Source: Bathymodiolus brooksi (lineage: Eukaryota; Mollusca; Bivalvia; Mytilida; Modiolidae). Taken from it: 64,000 bases of DNA. Shown in pieces: positions 23,213-34,285 of this stretch. The notes beneath the pieces are model-generated. The model was given only the letters and a program-made list of their open reading frames with translations. It was not told where the DNA came from and ran no database searches. The translations under genes and the position numbers were made by a program. The stretch covers positions 15,205,506-15,269,505 of the forward strand of contig OY804579.1 in assembly GCA_963680875.1 (NCBI GenBank), given 5' to 3'. Position 1 is the stretch's first letter. Every line of letters begins with the position of its first letter.

Positions 23213-25500
23213 AGTTTATATACATCCACAACCATTCTATTCACATGTATATATACATCTTCAAGAAAATACTATATAGAAGCGTGGTAAAAGAGTCGCA
23301 CATCCAACGATTATATACACTGTTACACAAGCAATTTAAGAGTGTTATTACTTAAGTAAGGAGCATACCGGGGAGTAGCAATGCACATTTTACAGTACAT
23401 ACATGTACAAGCAAGGTTATAGGTGCACTAACCTGAGTTAATCTTATTATCACGCTCACAACTGAGTCGGATGTTTGGCAGCTGTGAATTTGCCGGTCAA
23501 AGTCTCAATTTATTTAGCAAATCTTTATTCTTTTTATCCAAGAATTGTTTTTCAGTAATTTTCAATAAATTTTCTGTAAAAGTGTATTTTTTTAATTGAA
23601 TTGTATATGATTCCATAATTATATATAGCCTGAAAGCATAATTATAGAATTCAATGATCGTCCGAGTCTGTTCAACCGTCTGCTAAGCCAATCATCTGTG
23701 CACAAATTAAATGATTAACTTTGCGAATTTTTTTATTCAATATAGAATATTATCTATCATCAGATTTTTTTACAAGGTTCAAATATCTACAAATTGTAAG
23801 AAAGTTTTACCTCATGGTATCTATCCTTTCCGTTGCTCTTTGTAGCACGGAACATTTTGTCCAAGTAAGGGAATAACTCCTATTATTATATTTTAATCTA
23901 AATGATAGATTTTGATTGGATTAAATTAGGATGTAGTTTCATGTGATAATAAAATAATTGAGATGTTTTGCCAAAATTTGCGCTGCTGGGAAACAACTCT
24001 AATTATTATACCTCACTAACTTCTCATTGGCTTAAATTAAATCACATGACCTGGAACAATTTTAAAATGTTTTGTGAAAATTAACCCAAACGGGAAACAA
24101 CTAGTTGTTTACCGGGTAACAACCCTATTGTTTCCCGGTAAACAACCCATTGCGTGCCTCACAAGGGAAACAACTCTTTCAAAAATTTCATAAAATTTCA
24201 TATAATTTCAAAATACTAAAATCAATAAAAAAATAAAAATAAAAAATAAAGTTAAAAATTTTCAAAAAATTCCAATATTTCAAAAATTCTAAAAAAATTC
24301 TAAATTTTCATAAGATATCAAAATTTTTAAAAAATTTCAATATTACAAAAATTTGTCAAAAGTTATTAAACACACATTTTGCTTAAATACATGTATTTAT
24401 TTAAATGCCCAATCCTTGGTCTGTTGTACGGTATAATAAAACAGTTATTGCCTTCAATGGATTGTAAACATCAGAATTGTTAACCCCCAAGGGGTTGTTT
24501 TACCCCTGAAAAATGGTCCCTCCGGCTCCCTTACACATTTTTGTCCGTTGGGAGCCCTTTTATTGAGGAAGGGGGTGAAATGCCATAGTCCCATTCAATA
24601 GCTGTTCTCAGCTTCTTCTTCCTTTGTTTTTTTTTTATTTATTTATTTTTTTTTTTTTTTTAGTTGTAGATTCTATATGTATTTGTTTGGGTATGATTTT
24701 AATAATTTGAAGTAGAGGCAAGCTGAATATTTCTTTTTCATTGAAATTTTGACTTCAGTTCTAACCATTCAATCATCTATTTCTCAGTTTGAATTTCTTT
24801 TTGAACAGTTATCTACCATCAAATTATTTCAATGTTTCCATATTCAGATGGTCGTTGTGCCATTTTTACGAAATAATCCGTCTGCTGTTATGTTTTTTCA
24901 GCGGTTTATATTTCCCGCCAAAACATTATGGGAAAAATATTCGGAGCGCATCTGGGTTTTTCATTGCAGGTAATCCATTCGTAAAAATCCCAGGATTCCC
25001 TTCCCGTTCTTGCACTTCCGTCTCAAATGATGTAGTTTGACCTAGAAACGAAGCTGCCTCGCTATTCTCGGCGAGATTTCTTGGAAAAGATCGACATACA
25101 GACTGAAATTCGAACATGGGCAATTAGGTAAGTGTCTTAGAAACAGTTTGATACGACAGTGCCATATGCAGACAAGGTAAAAAGTGTAAAAAACACGGGG
25201 GTTTCCCAACCGAGGTGAGCGATATGGCGCGAAATATGAAAATGGAGTTGCTTACCTTCTATCTTATACTGTATCAGTAGAAAAACTGTGGACACAGAAT
25301 ACACGTATTATTCATGATGTATGACGTCTACTGATATTGTCAAATGAAGAAAAAACGAATGATTATGAAAATTTTGAAAAAGGAATGATTTATATGAACA
25401 TTTTGAAAAAAGGGGGGGGGGTAGTAGAGAAAAAGGGGAGGAGGAAACGAAATCCATGCCCCATGCGCCTGTGATTTGTTATATTGTCCTTCTTTCTTTT
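23213..25500. other. AT-rich, low-complexity stretch without a clear gene
   Basis: 24180-24380 is A/T-dominated degenerate sequence. 24080-24180 repeats GTTTCCCGGTAAACAAC-like words. 24620-24662 is a T-run and 25400-25450 is G/A-rich. Around 24920-25135 the composition is closer to that of an exon. A donor-like GTAAGT follows ATGGGCAATTAG at 25116-25127, so a first exon on the plus strand is conceivable but unsupported. Confidence 0.4.
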
Positions 25501-25599
25501 TTTGTTGTAAAACCAATCATACCAATCAATATGAAATCAAATGTATGTAATTCACTTAATTATTCTGCTCAATATATTGGGCGTCATGAATGACAATAA

Positions 25600-26388
25600 A
25601 AGATTTGTATTTGTATTCGTACTATTTTGCATATATACCCTCGACAATCTGTTCCCAAGCCCGTTTGTCAACCAAGGCGGAGATATATTTTGGATTCTCT
25701 CGGACTCCAACGTGTCTTTAGAAGAACAAATCTGGCTTACCGAATGCATTTATTTGGCGGACTATTTCAAACTTAGAAAAAAAAAGAAAAAAACAGAATG
25801 AAATGTCTTTTTTAATCACATGGTAGGTATAAAAACAACAGGTGAACAAATTTCAATCCTTTGCCACAATGGAACCATATTTGACAAACCCCGGGAAAAA
25901 CTGGACTGGCCATCAAAAGACACGTTGGAGTCCGAGAGAATCCAAAATAGACCTCCGCCTTGGTTGACAATCGGTCTTGGGAACAGATTGTCGGGGGTAT
26001 AGAATAGTTTTATTAAATCAATTAAGAAGCCCGTGAGAGCACAGAATTACCGACATTTGCATTTTACACTTACAATGATTTTGATGATTAGTAACATATA
26101 TGACATATATTGGTATATAAGCAAAATAGTACGAATACGACAGTAAACCAGGGGCACAACAGCTGATGGGGGTCCACAAGGTTAGTACATTCCATCCGTT
26201 TATTCTTCAGAAATCAGGGAAATCGACAATAATAAGAAATTTAGCAGTACCCCGCCATTTTGTTTCTTACCTTGTGTTTTTTTTTCTAGTATTCGTGTGG
26301 ACCCAGGACCCTACATCGTTACTAGCCCTGAAAATACGTACCCCCGTGGCAAACATGGGGAAATTAAGGTCCATCGGTCAAATGCCTG
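25600..26388. mobile_element. Foldback element, second copy of the 28781-30860 family (left end lost)
   Basis: The two arms carry ACTCCAACGTGTCTTTAGAA and CACGTTGGAGTCCGAGAGAA in inverted orientation around an A-rich centre near 25790. The right side runs through CCCCCGTGGCAAACATGG and GGTCCATCGGTCAA to the family terminus TGCCTGTG. At the left it joins a LINE-like 3' tail (TGAATGACAATAAAAGATTT) in place of the normal terminus, so it is truncated. Confidence 0.65.
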
Positions 26389-27190
26389 TGTACTAAAACA
26401 GATAATTTTAGAATCATCGAATGTACAGCTCTATCTAACAGTAGATAAACAAGGCCCCGAGTCTTTAAAACATTTACCTAAAGTATGCAGACGGGATTGT
26501 GAGATTTGACCGCGATATATGAATAAAGTTGGTTTTTTTATTTTAAAAATTGGACTCTGGATGTTCAAAGTTCAAAAAGTCTACAATAAAAAAAACAAAA
26601 ACAAAAACAAAAAACAATATAACATGTCTTTGTGTTAACTTTAAACGTTTTTGAAAACTGTCTAACAAGAATTTTCTTTCATGCATACAGTTTGACATAT
26701 GAAAACACGACAGTAAAAAGTTCACACAAAAATAAACACTTCATAAAAATATTGATTTTTGCCTCATTTTAGTTAGAGATTTACGATTTACATCAAAGTA
26801 TTTTCAATGAGATTACAAAAAAATGTACATGTAATTCAATAATAACACCAATTGCAAAGTGAAAGTTTAAGTAGAACAACTTGCTTTAGTGGAATTCGAC
26901 TTAGCATATGCCAACAACATCCCGTGGGGTTATGTCAGATTTAACCTCTCGTTGTCATCTTTTACCTATACCGACTTTACTCAACTTTAATATGTTACCG
27001 AAAGCAAAACTTAATGGAATGAAGTATGAAAATTGGATCTAAAAGTAGAAAAATATCCTCTTCTTAAGGATGAGCACATGTCTGAAACAGACTGGATGAG
27101 CCAATATTTTCATTCAGTATCCCTTAATGTACCTTAATCGATATCTCCGGAAAATTACCGTAGCTATTCCTGAACAAAAAGCATCCAGTA
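26389..27190. other. No gene seen
   Basis: AT-rich sequence with an A/C-rich stretch (AAAAACAAAAACAAAAAAC near 26590). No domain, TIR or tandem structure that I can support. Confidence 0.4.
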
Positions 27191-28147
27191 CTTATGTCAC
27201 GGCCCATACCGTAATACGTCCCTTTTCTGAATTGGGACATCCGAAACTGGAATAGGACGCTTTACTCGATTTTCCATGCAATATTTGGCGTTAAATAAAT
27301 AAATATAAAGTAATACATGTATATATTTGTTATAATATCAATTGAGAAGGAAATAAAAGCAAATGTTTGATTTTCACTTAGTGGGATTGGAACACACACT
27401 GTTGGTACACCGCATCATCAATTCGCTTTAACATAATGACGACCAAGTTAGCCTCTCGGCTAAATCTACTATGTAAAACATAGCTTCCATAACGGACATC
27501 ATTATACAAGTGTGTAATCGTGTGGCACTGAATAGTATACACACATATTTATTTATGCTATTTTTCTATATTAATTTGACAGTTCTAACCCAGCATACAT
27601 GTATGTATCATTTTATGATAGGGTCACATAAAATAAATATTATAATCTTCTCAAACAAGTGACAACGATGCAATCCCGGGCTGTATTATATATACCTTTG
27701 TATATTGTTTTTTATGATAAACGTCTAAACATTGCATCACCAATATGACACCATAGTGTTAGAATTCGATTTTTAACTAATTTTTTGTTCGGTTATACCA
27801 CAGGGGCTAGGTGCGTCCGAAAAAACAACAACTATATAATACAACAAGGGAGGGAACTCACTTGCTTGCATTTTTTTAAGTGGTCGTGTTAAATTGATCG
27901 TAACTTCAGAACGTCTTAATATTTACAAAAAAATGTTTTCACCAGTCGAAAACCAAGTAATTTTCCTTTCCAAAGAGACCACAATTGTTAGTGTAGGCCT
28001 CCGAAAATGCTGAGGTACCCTACACGAACCAAAACAAAACGGCGTGAAAATCGAAGTATGACAAATGCTGGGACAACCACTTCACATCTGTGTAGACTTT
28101 CCCATGCGTAAACGAGTCATTTTGATTATCTACATACTTTCATCCAT

Positions 28148-28375
28148 TCAAATTACGTTAAAATGTCTTACCTTTCGCCAATTTATATGCCCTTTAAGTC
28201 TGTTTTTGAAAGAAATCCCCTTGCCATCCTTCCCAAACACCACAGACTTGAAAATATGAGAGAGGGTGAGAGTTCTAACTGGCGTTTTGATTGGCTGAAC
28301 AGATTTGACGACCTTCCCCTTTTCATCAAAAGTCACGTAGAGTCTAGAGATGTTCCGAAACAGTTGTCCCACCAT
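28148..28375 (-). pseudogene. Unidentified frame in the centre of element A, ends at a splice-donor-like site
   Basis: A 75-residue minus-strand frame beginning MVGQLFRNISRLYVTFDEKG and continuing through KTPVRTLTLSHIFKSVVFG to RLKGHINWRK. The codon after NWRK reads into AAG|GTAAGA at about 28166, a strong donor consensus. It looks like an exon fragment and could be host sequence carried by the element, but I cannot name its source. Confidence 0.3.
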
Positions 28376-28590
28376 TTGTCCTACTTCCGATTTTCACGCC
28401 GTTTTGTTTTGGTTCGTGTACCTCAGCAGTTCGGAGGCCTACACTAATAATTGGGGTTTCTTTGGAAAGGAAAATTACTTGGCTTTCGACTGGTGAAAAC
28501 ATTTTTTTGCAAATATTAAGGCTTTCTGAAGTTACGATCAATTTAACACGACCACTTAAAAAAATGCAAGCAAGTGAGTTCCTCCCCTTG

Positions 28591-28718
28591 CAATCTAATT
28601 AAAATTAAATCTCAGAGCTTGCTCCCTATTTTCATTTTGTTGTTTACATGTCGCGCGACATGTAAACAACAAAATGAAAATAGGGAGCAAGTTCTGATAT
28701 TTAATTTTAATTAGATTG
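28591..28718. mobile_element. 128-bp near-perfect foldback insertion
   Basis: A palindrome centred on 28654/28655 (TCGC|GCGA). The inner 37 bp of each arm are perfect, including CATTTTGTTGTTTACATG. The outer parts (CAATCTAATTAAAATTAA and its reverse) have a few mismatches. A 9-bp direct repeat CTCCCCTTG flanks it (28582-28590, 28719-28727), so it inserted as a unit. Confidence 0.85.
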
Positions 28719-29282
28719 CTCCCCTTGTTGTATTATATAGTTGGTTTTATTTCGGACGCACCTAGCCCCTGTGGGTTATACCACAGGCACTTGACCGATG
28801 GACCTTAATTTCCTCGTGTTTGCCACGGGGTAGTCCGAGATTCCTCTGTCGTCCGACGACATTATATATTATTGCTAGAGCCGTCGAACGTCAGAGGGCA
28901 ATATATACGGAAAACAGCTGATTTGCCTCACCCAGCTCTGGGTCGGCACATTTCCACGTTTCGTGGCTATCGGATTTTATTAACTATCAGAAACCTTTAT
29001 ATAAATCGCTTCACCAATCATTTTTCTATTCATTCATAACCATCTTACCCTCAGAAAGTGGTGTTACACTCCATGACAGCACGATTTTGCCTTAGATCCT
29101 ATTATTCCGCCATTTGACTTCCATTTTCGAATCTACACACGTGATCTCGCGATACTAACTGAATGATGACAGCAACGCATTGCATGATGGGAGCTAATTA
29201 ATGCAGCGTGCCAAATTATTTGGAGCATTATTTGCATACGTAAACAACATTCAAATCACATGGAAGACGATACATTTAAGCG

Positions 29283-29420
29283 TATTCTGCAGGACAAACA
29301 GTCCATCTACAGATCAAAGCAGAGCAGAAGGAAATAATACAGAATGTGTTGGATAGAAAAGATTCAATGGCAGAGTGTTACCAACGGGCTTCGGAAAGAG
29401 CATGTGTTACGTTCCCCCTT
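29283..29420 (+). pseudogene. Possible RecQ-helicase-like fragment inside element E
   Basis: One frame reads IKAEQKEIIQNVLDRKDSMA (29312-29371). That resembles the lead-in of RecQ-type helicases (K-x-EQ-x-x-x-I-x-x-x-L-x-x-x-D), but the expected LPTGxGKS Walker motif does not follow. The frame continues with ECYQRASERACVTFP. The similarity is short and could be chance. Confidence 0.25.
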
Positions 29421-29464
29421 TTTTTGTTTTTGGACAAGGTACTACATTTTTTTTTCTTATGGTT

Positions 29465-29600
29465 ATCTGTAATTCACTAAATTTGCTGTTAAAATCATTA
29501 CCAATCAATATAATCAACTGTATTTAATTTTATGTTAATTGTTCTGCCTTAACAGGCGCCTATGATTGGCAATAAAAATATTTGTTTGTTTGTTTATATG
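29465..29600 (+). mobile_element. LINE-like 3' tail
   Basis: ATTACCAATCAATATAATCA ... TGATTGGCAATAAAAATATT, then TTTG repeats. The same tail in diverged form occurs at about 25512-25606 (ACCAATCAATATGAAATC ... ATGAATGACAATAAAAG). The poly-TTTG ending and the absence of any frame point to a dead non-LTR retroelement end. Confidence 0.45.
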
Positions 29601-31078
29601 CAAATCATCTCCCATGATACATTGCGGTAATCGTAGTTTTCTCGTAGTCACGTGACAAATGTTTGAAAAATGGAAGACAAATGTCGAAATCATAGGATCT
29701 AAGGCAAAATCGTGCTGTAATGGAGTGTAACACCGCTTTCTGAGGGTAAGATGGTTATGAATGAATAGAAAAATGATTGGTGAAGCGATTTATAAAAGGG
29801 TTTCTGATAGAAAATAAAATCCGATAGCCACGAAACGTGGAAATGTGCTGACCCAGAGTTGGAGAAGCAAATCCGCTGTTTTCCGTATATATTGCGCTCT
29901 GACGTTCGACGGCTCTAGCAATAATATATAATGTCGTCGGACGACAGAGGAATCTCGGACTAGCCACGGGGGTACGTATTTTCAGGGCTAGTAACGACGT
30001 AGAGTCTCTATTTGTGGGTCCTGGGTCCACACGAATACTAGAAATAAACACAAGGTAAGCAACAAAATGGCGGGGTACTGCTAAATTTCTTATTATTGTC
30101 GATTTCCCTGATTTCTGAAAAATAAACGGATGGAATGCACTAACCTTGTGGACCCCCATCAGCTGTTGTGCCCCTGCTTTACTGTCGTATTCGTACTATT
30201 TTGCATATATACCCCCGACAACCTGTTCCCAAGACCGATTGTCAACTTAGTCGGAGGTCTATTTTGGATTCTCTCGGACTCCAACGTGTCTTTTGATGGC
30301 CAGTCCAGTTTTTTCCCGGGGTTTGTCAAATATGGTTCCATTGTGGCAAAGGATTGATATTTGTTCACCTGTTGTTTTTATACCTACCATGTGATTAAAA
30401 AAGACATTTCATTCTGTTTTTTCTTTTTTTTTCTAAGTTTGAAATAGTCCGCCAAATAAATGCATTCGGTAAACCAGATTTGTTCTTCTAAAGACACGTT
30501 GGAGTCCGAGAGAATCCAAAATAGACCTCCGACTAAGTTGACAATCGGTCTTGGGAACAGGTTGTCGGGGGTATATATGCAAAATAGTACGAATACGACA
30601 GTAAACAGAAGCACAACAGCTGATAGGGGTCCACAAGGTTAGTGCATTCCATCCGTTTATTTTTCAGAATTCAGGGAAATCGACAATGATAAGAAATGTA
30701 GCAGTACCCCGCCATTTTGTTGCTTACCTTGTGTTTATTTCTAGTATTCGTGTGGACCCAGGACCCACAAATAGAGGCCCTACATAGTTACTAGCCCTGA
30801 AAATACGTACCCCCGTGGCAAACACGGGGAAATTAAGGTCCATCGGTCAAGTGCCTGTGGGTTATACTATAGAAAGGCAGTCATTATACCTGCATTTAAT
30901 CGTGTGACGATGGTGTATCCAGGTGTGTTTAATTTGACAGCAATATAACTCAGCACAATAAGAGTATTTTACCTATTTACCGTCAAAATATTTTATTTAA
31001 AATTCCGTACATCATATTCCGATTTGAGACGTCCCGATTCGGATATAGAACGTATTCGGAATCGGGCCGTGACACTTA

Positions 31079-31985
31079 TAGTTAGACTGGTTCCCGGCAG
31101 TACGTATAGGTGTACTACCACTAAACATGGGTACCAGTCGAAAAGAACGTATGGGAAAGTAGTACGTAAACAGAAAATGGATTCCTACATTGTTGGATAA
31201 AAAATAAACCCTATTAGATACTGCAAAATACTGAATGTCAGCAGACACCTACATATTTTAGGATAATTTTAAGCCCATATTTGATGTCCTTGTGGTTTTA
31301 AATAAAACATTGATTGCATTGGATAGATACCACCTGAATTTGTGTTAAATCGAAAGTGAAAGTAGGATTTTTGATGGTAGACATCTTCAGACTGACTGTT
31401 TTTTCTTATATGCCATTAAATGTATGTTGATTTTCGGACTTAAGCTTCCTATTAGGTACCCCTTCCGTGAAATATGAGTGTCACTTAGATTAAACTTAAG
31501 ATGAATCCTGTATGAAAGCTCAATTTTTTTTTATTTAACATAGAAGGCTATGGAGAATTCTTTAGTGGTATTACACCTATAGCCTATGCTCCTTGGTAGT
31601 ACCTATATAGCCTCTGGAATGAAAATTACTGCACCAGTTTAAAATTTGGAAAAATTTGCTTCCGGGTTCGTAATGGAAAAATATGCCAACTCTTTTAAAT
31701 AAATATTCTAATAATAAAGTTAAAGGTAATTCACTTTAACTGAAAGGGTAGATAACAATCATAGACATCATTAAGAATTCTGACGATTTTGAGACGACGA
31801 AAGAACTATGATACTCGATAATTTCGACTGGTTCGATTGCCTTGAATTTGTACAAAAGCAATAACACAGGGAACCATATCTTATCTTGATTCGGCAGTGA
31901 ACACAGGGTAATTTCGAACTTGGTGAGGTATTAAGGGTGCCGAGTGGACGATTGTTTAAGGCCAAGAGAGAAATTTTTCATCTAC
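31079..31985. other. No gene seen
   Basis: Unassigned sequence with a diffuse inverted resemblance between GTAGTACCTATATAG (~31590) and GTATAGGTGTACTACC (~31102). The short minus frame at 31771-31965 has no domain I recognise. Confidence 0.35.
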
Positions 31986-31989
31986 ATCA

Positions 31990-32215
31990 AAGCGAGATCA
32001 AGAAGAGTTTGGAGGTACCAAAGGGGTAATTAGAATCCGTAAATCGAAGGACAAGAAAACACAATGGCCAAAAGAAAAAGGACAAAAGGACAAACAACGA
32101 TCTACAAAACATACACATAAAACTGAAGATCGAGTAACACGAACCCTATTAAAAACCGGGAGTAAACTCGGGTGCTCCGGAAGGGTAGGCAGTTCCTGCT
32201 CCACTAGGTACTTTT
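31990..32215 (-). mobile_element. Retroelement 3' module, solo copy
   Basis: The minus strand reads GGAGCAGGAACTGCCTACCC, TCCGGAGCACCCGAGTTTAC, then GGGTTCGTGTTACTCG and further GTTTGTCC-type T-rich sequence to TACCCCTTTGGTACC. The same module follows the reverse-transcriptase remnant at 38270-38400 and recurs at 33925-34135 and 62570-62735. I therefore read these as detached 3' ends of one retroelement family. Confidence 0.6.
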
Positions 32216-32244
32216 ACAGTTTGATTTTTATAGTACTATATATA

Positions 32245-32458
32245 GCTCACTGGAACACAGTCCACAGAATTAAAAAGGAATGTGACTCCACGAACACGTT
32301 AACCCGACTCCGAGCCAAACAATCTTTGCTGTTAGTCCGTAACACTTTGGACAGTTAACGGAGAAGCAGGAAAAACAAATGTACCAACAGAAGATAAACC
32401 TATGTATTAAATCGATCAAACTCGAGCACGTATCAGCATTATAACATCGACGTGGTTT
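32245..32458 (-). mobile_element. tRNA-derived SINE, diverged copy
   Basis: It contains CCGACTCCGAGCCAAACAAT, CTTTGCTGTTAGTCCGTAA and AGAAGCAGGAAAAACAAATG, all shared with the copy at 42055-42245. The tRNA-like head is eroded. The sequence to its right also resembles the right flank of the 42-kb copy, so this is part of a larger duplication. Confidence 0.6.
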
Positions 32459-32715
32459 GGGACCGACCATTTAACTTGGAGGGGGGTTATGGTTTTTTGT
32501 TTCGTTCAGAATTTTTTTTTCGGACAACACAAGATTTAGAATAATTTATTACTTGTCGCGCGTTAACATTAGGTTATATGACAAAAACTCTGAATCAGAT
32601 TATTTTTTTTTTTCCTCCACCAAAATCAGAATATTTTTTTCAGCAACATTGGGAATCAGAATATTTTTTTAGAAAAAAACCATAACCCCCCCTTCAAGTT
32701 AAATGGTCGTTCCCT
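32459..32715. mobile_element. Short MITE with G-tract TIRs
   Basis: ACCGACCATTTAACTTGGAG with a following GGGGGGTTATGGTTTTTT at the left is mirrored by AAAAAACCATAACCCCCC and TTCAAGTTAAATGGTCGTTC at the right. The A/T-rich centre has runs of T. No coding sequence. Confidence 0.65.
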
Positions 32716-33084
32716 TAACACTTGACCTTTATGAAGAATCTATATAGGCAATATTATCTGACATTATTATTATGTCATTTCAATTATCTGGTGGAAAAAA
32801 CTAAATGCAAACAAAAAGAACTTAAATAAAACCTTGACTATATATATATAGATAGTAAAATATATTTTTTAATTCCTCACGACATAAACTGTGTTGGGTA
32901 GGCACAATTTTAAGTTGGTGGGATAGATTACAACAAACTAAAAAAAAAATTTGATCAGATTTCTGCGGGAATATAAATAAATATTTTTTTTCTCAGAAAT
33001 TAGAAATTTGATTCAACCCAGCATGTACACAAATTATCATTGGATGGTCCTTCAGAATTTTCATTCGTTTTTGTGTGTATGGGT

Positions 33085-33700
33085 AGATAAAAGATGAAGC
33101 CATCACAAGAAATTGTTCACATATAACCGTGAGATAGTAGATAAAAGATGAAGCCATCACAAGATATTGTTTATATGACCATGATATCGAAGATAAAAGA
33201 TGAAGCCATCAGGAGATATTGTTTACATATAACCGTGAGATCATAGATAAAAGATGAAGCCATCACAAGATATTGTTTATATGACCATGAGATCATAGAT
33301 AAAAGATGAAGCCATCACAAGATATTGTTTATATGACCATGAGATCGCATATAAAAGATGAAGCCATCACAAGATATTGTTTATATAACCATGAGATCGT
33401 AGATAAAAGATGAAGCCATCACAAGATATTGTTTATATGACCATGAGATCGTAGATAAAAGATGAAGCCATCACAAGACATTGCTTATATGACCATGAGA
33501 TCGTAGATAAAAGATGAAGCCATCCCAAGATATTGTTTACAAATGACCACGAGATCGTAGATAAAAGATGAAGACATACCAAGATATTGTTTATATGACC
33601 ATGAGACCGCAGATAAAAGATGAAGCCATCACAAGACATTGTTTATATGACAATGAGATCGCATATAAAAGATGAAGCCATTACAAGACATTGTATATAT
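33085..33700. repeat. 52-bp tandem array, about 12 copies
   Basis: Unit: GATAAAAGATGAAGCCATCA plus CAAGATATTGTTTATATGAC plus CATGAGATCGTA. The first and last units are more diverged. Frames cross it on the minus strand only because of periodicity. Confidence 0.95.
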
Positions 33701-33924
33701 GATCAATTGAAAATTCGAGATTAAGTATTATTTTGATTTTGTCTTACATAATAGTTGGAGTCCCGCACACTAATCTGTTGGCTGGATTCTATCTTACAGA
33801 AGTGCTGAAGTCCGTTACAACAATGTGTGGATTGGATTCTATCGTACATCGATCTGGGTATAACATCTCATGCCATTAATTCTATCAACGAAAACACGGT
33901 ACATAAAGCTGTAACCATCATGTA

Positions 33925-34135
33925 ATAATACTACAACAGTGGTTGAAAAGGACAATCAGAAACGTCAGGAAAAACCGAAGAGGCAATCAAGAATAGGCAA
34001 ACCAGAGACACTGTAGACATTGGGCACGCAATATGCAGGACAAAGGAAAATAATGGGTAATACAAACCCCACAAAAAAGCCGGGAATGTGTGGTCGCGAA
34101 GGGTAAGCAGTTCCTTCTTCTTATAGGACACCCGT
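33925..34135 (-). mobile_element. Retroelement 3' module, solo copy
   Basis: Minus-strand GAAGGAACTGCTTACCCTTC, then GGGGTTTGTATTACCC and a run similar to the other copies. It ends about 150 bases before the MPG start codon and lies in its 5' flank or 5' UTR intron. Confidence 0.55.
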
Positions 34136-34270
34136 CGTGTTATTCAGTCAAAAGACACCACTACTCATTACTAACGGGAATAAAACAAACAGCACAAATT
34201 AGACATGAGCACTCTTATAAACAACTGGGTGTAATAAATCATTAAAAATGAAGTACGGTACCTTTTCTTA

Positions 34271-34285
34271 TTTCAGCTTGTAAAA
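34271..34285 (+). promoter_or_regulatory. Splice acceptor in the MPG 5' UTR
   Basis: TTTTCTTATTTCAG followed by CTTGTAAAA and the MPG ATG. The pyrimidine tract is good. The upstream non-coding exon was not identified. Confidence 0.6.

Larger units (their letters stand above)
27798..28774. mobile_element. Foldback/TIR element A (CCACAGGGGCTAGG ends)
   Basis: The inverted arms are long: CCACAGGGGCTAGGTGCGTC at the left and the same reversed at the right, then matching tracts through CAACAAGG, AAGTGGTCGTGTTAAATTG and CCGTTTTGTTTTGGTTCGTG. GTTATA lies on both sides (27792-27797, 28775-28780). The right arm holds a later 128-bp foldback insert. Confidence 0.75.
28831..29962. mobile_element. Long-TIR Mutator-like element E inside element B
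   Basis: Ends TAGTCCGAGATTCCTCTGTC and its reverse, with ~350-bp imperfect inverted arms. Both sides carry the 9-bp duplication GCCACGGGG (28822-28830, 29963-29971). The centre (29200-29620) is single-copy-like and holds a possible gene fragment plus a LINE tail. An isolated terminus of the family is at 42005-42042. Confidence 0.8.
28781..30860. mobile_element. Foldback element B, interrupted near its left end
   Basis: Left terminus CCACAGGCACTTGACC, right terminus its reverse, with GTTATA on both sides (28775-28780, 30861-30866). Apart from an inserted 1132-bp element (28831-29962), the whole unit is one long inverted repeat centred near 30400. The arms carry GGACCCAGGACCC, CGCCATTTTGTTGC, GACAACCTGTTCCCAAGACC and ACTCCAACGTGTCTTT. 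A truncated relative is at 25600-26388. Confidence 0.8.
27195..31074. mobile_element. Outer TIR element with TGT...ACA ends holding four nested elements
   Basis: The left end TGTCACGGCCC and right end GGGCCGTGACA are inverted and followed inward by diverged matching arms (ACCGTAATACGTCCC vs CCGAATACGTTC reversed). A 4-bp CTTA lies on both sides (27191-27194, 31075-31078). Further mirrored words lie inside (TAATCGTGTG, AATTTGACAG). TGT/ACA ends with a 4-bp TSD would fit a Ginger-like element, but no integrase is visible. Confidence 0.5.

Noticed and set aside
24749..25123. Overlapping frames on both strands near 24.9 kb
   Set aside because: No recognisable domain. One donor-like site alone is not enough to call an exon.
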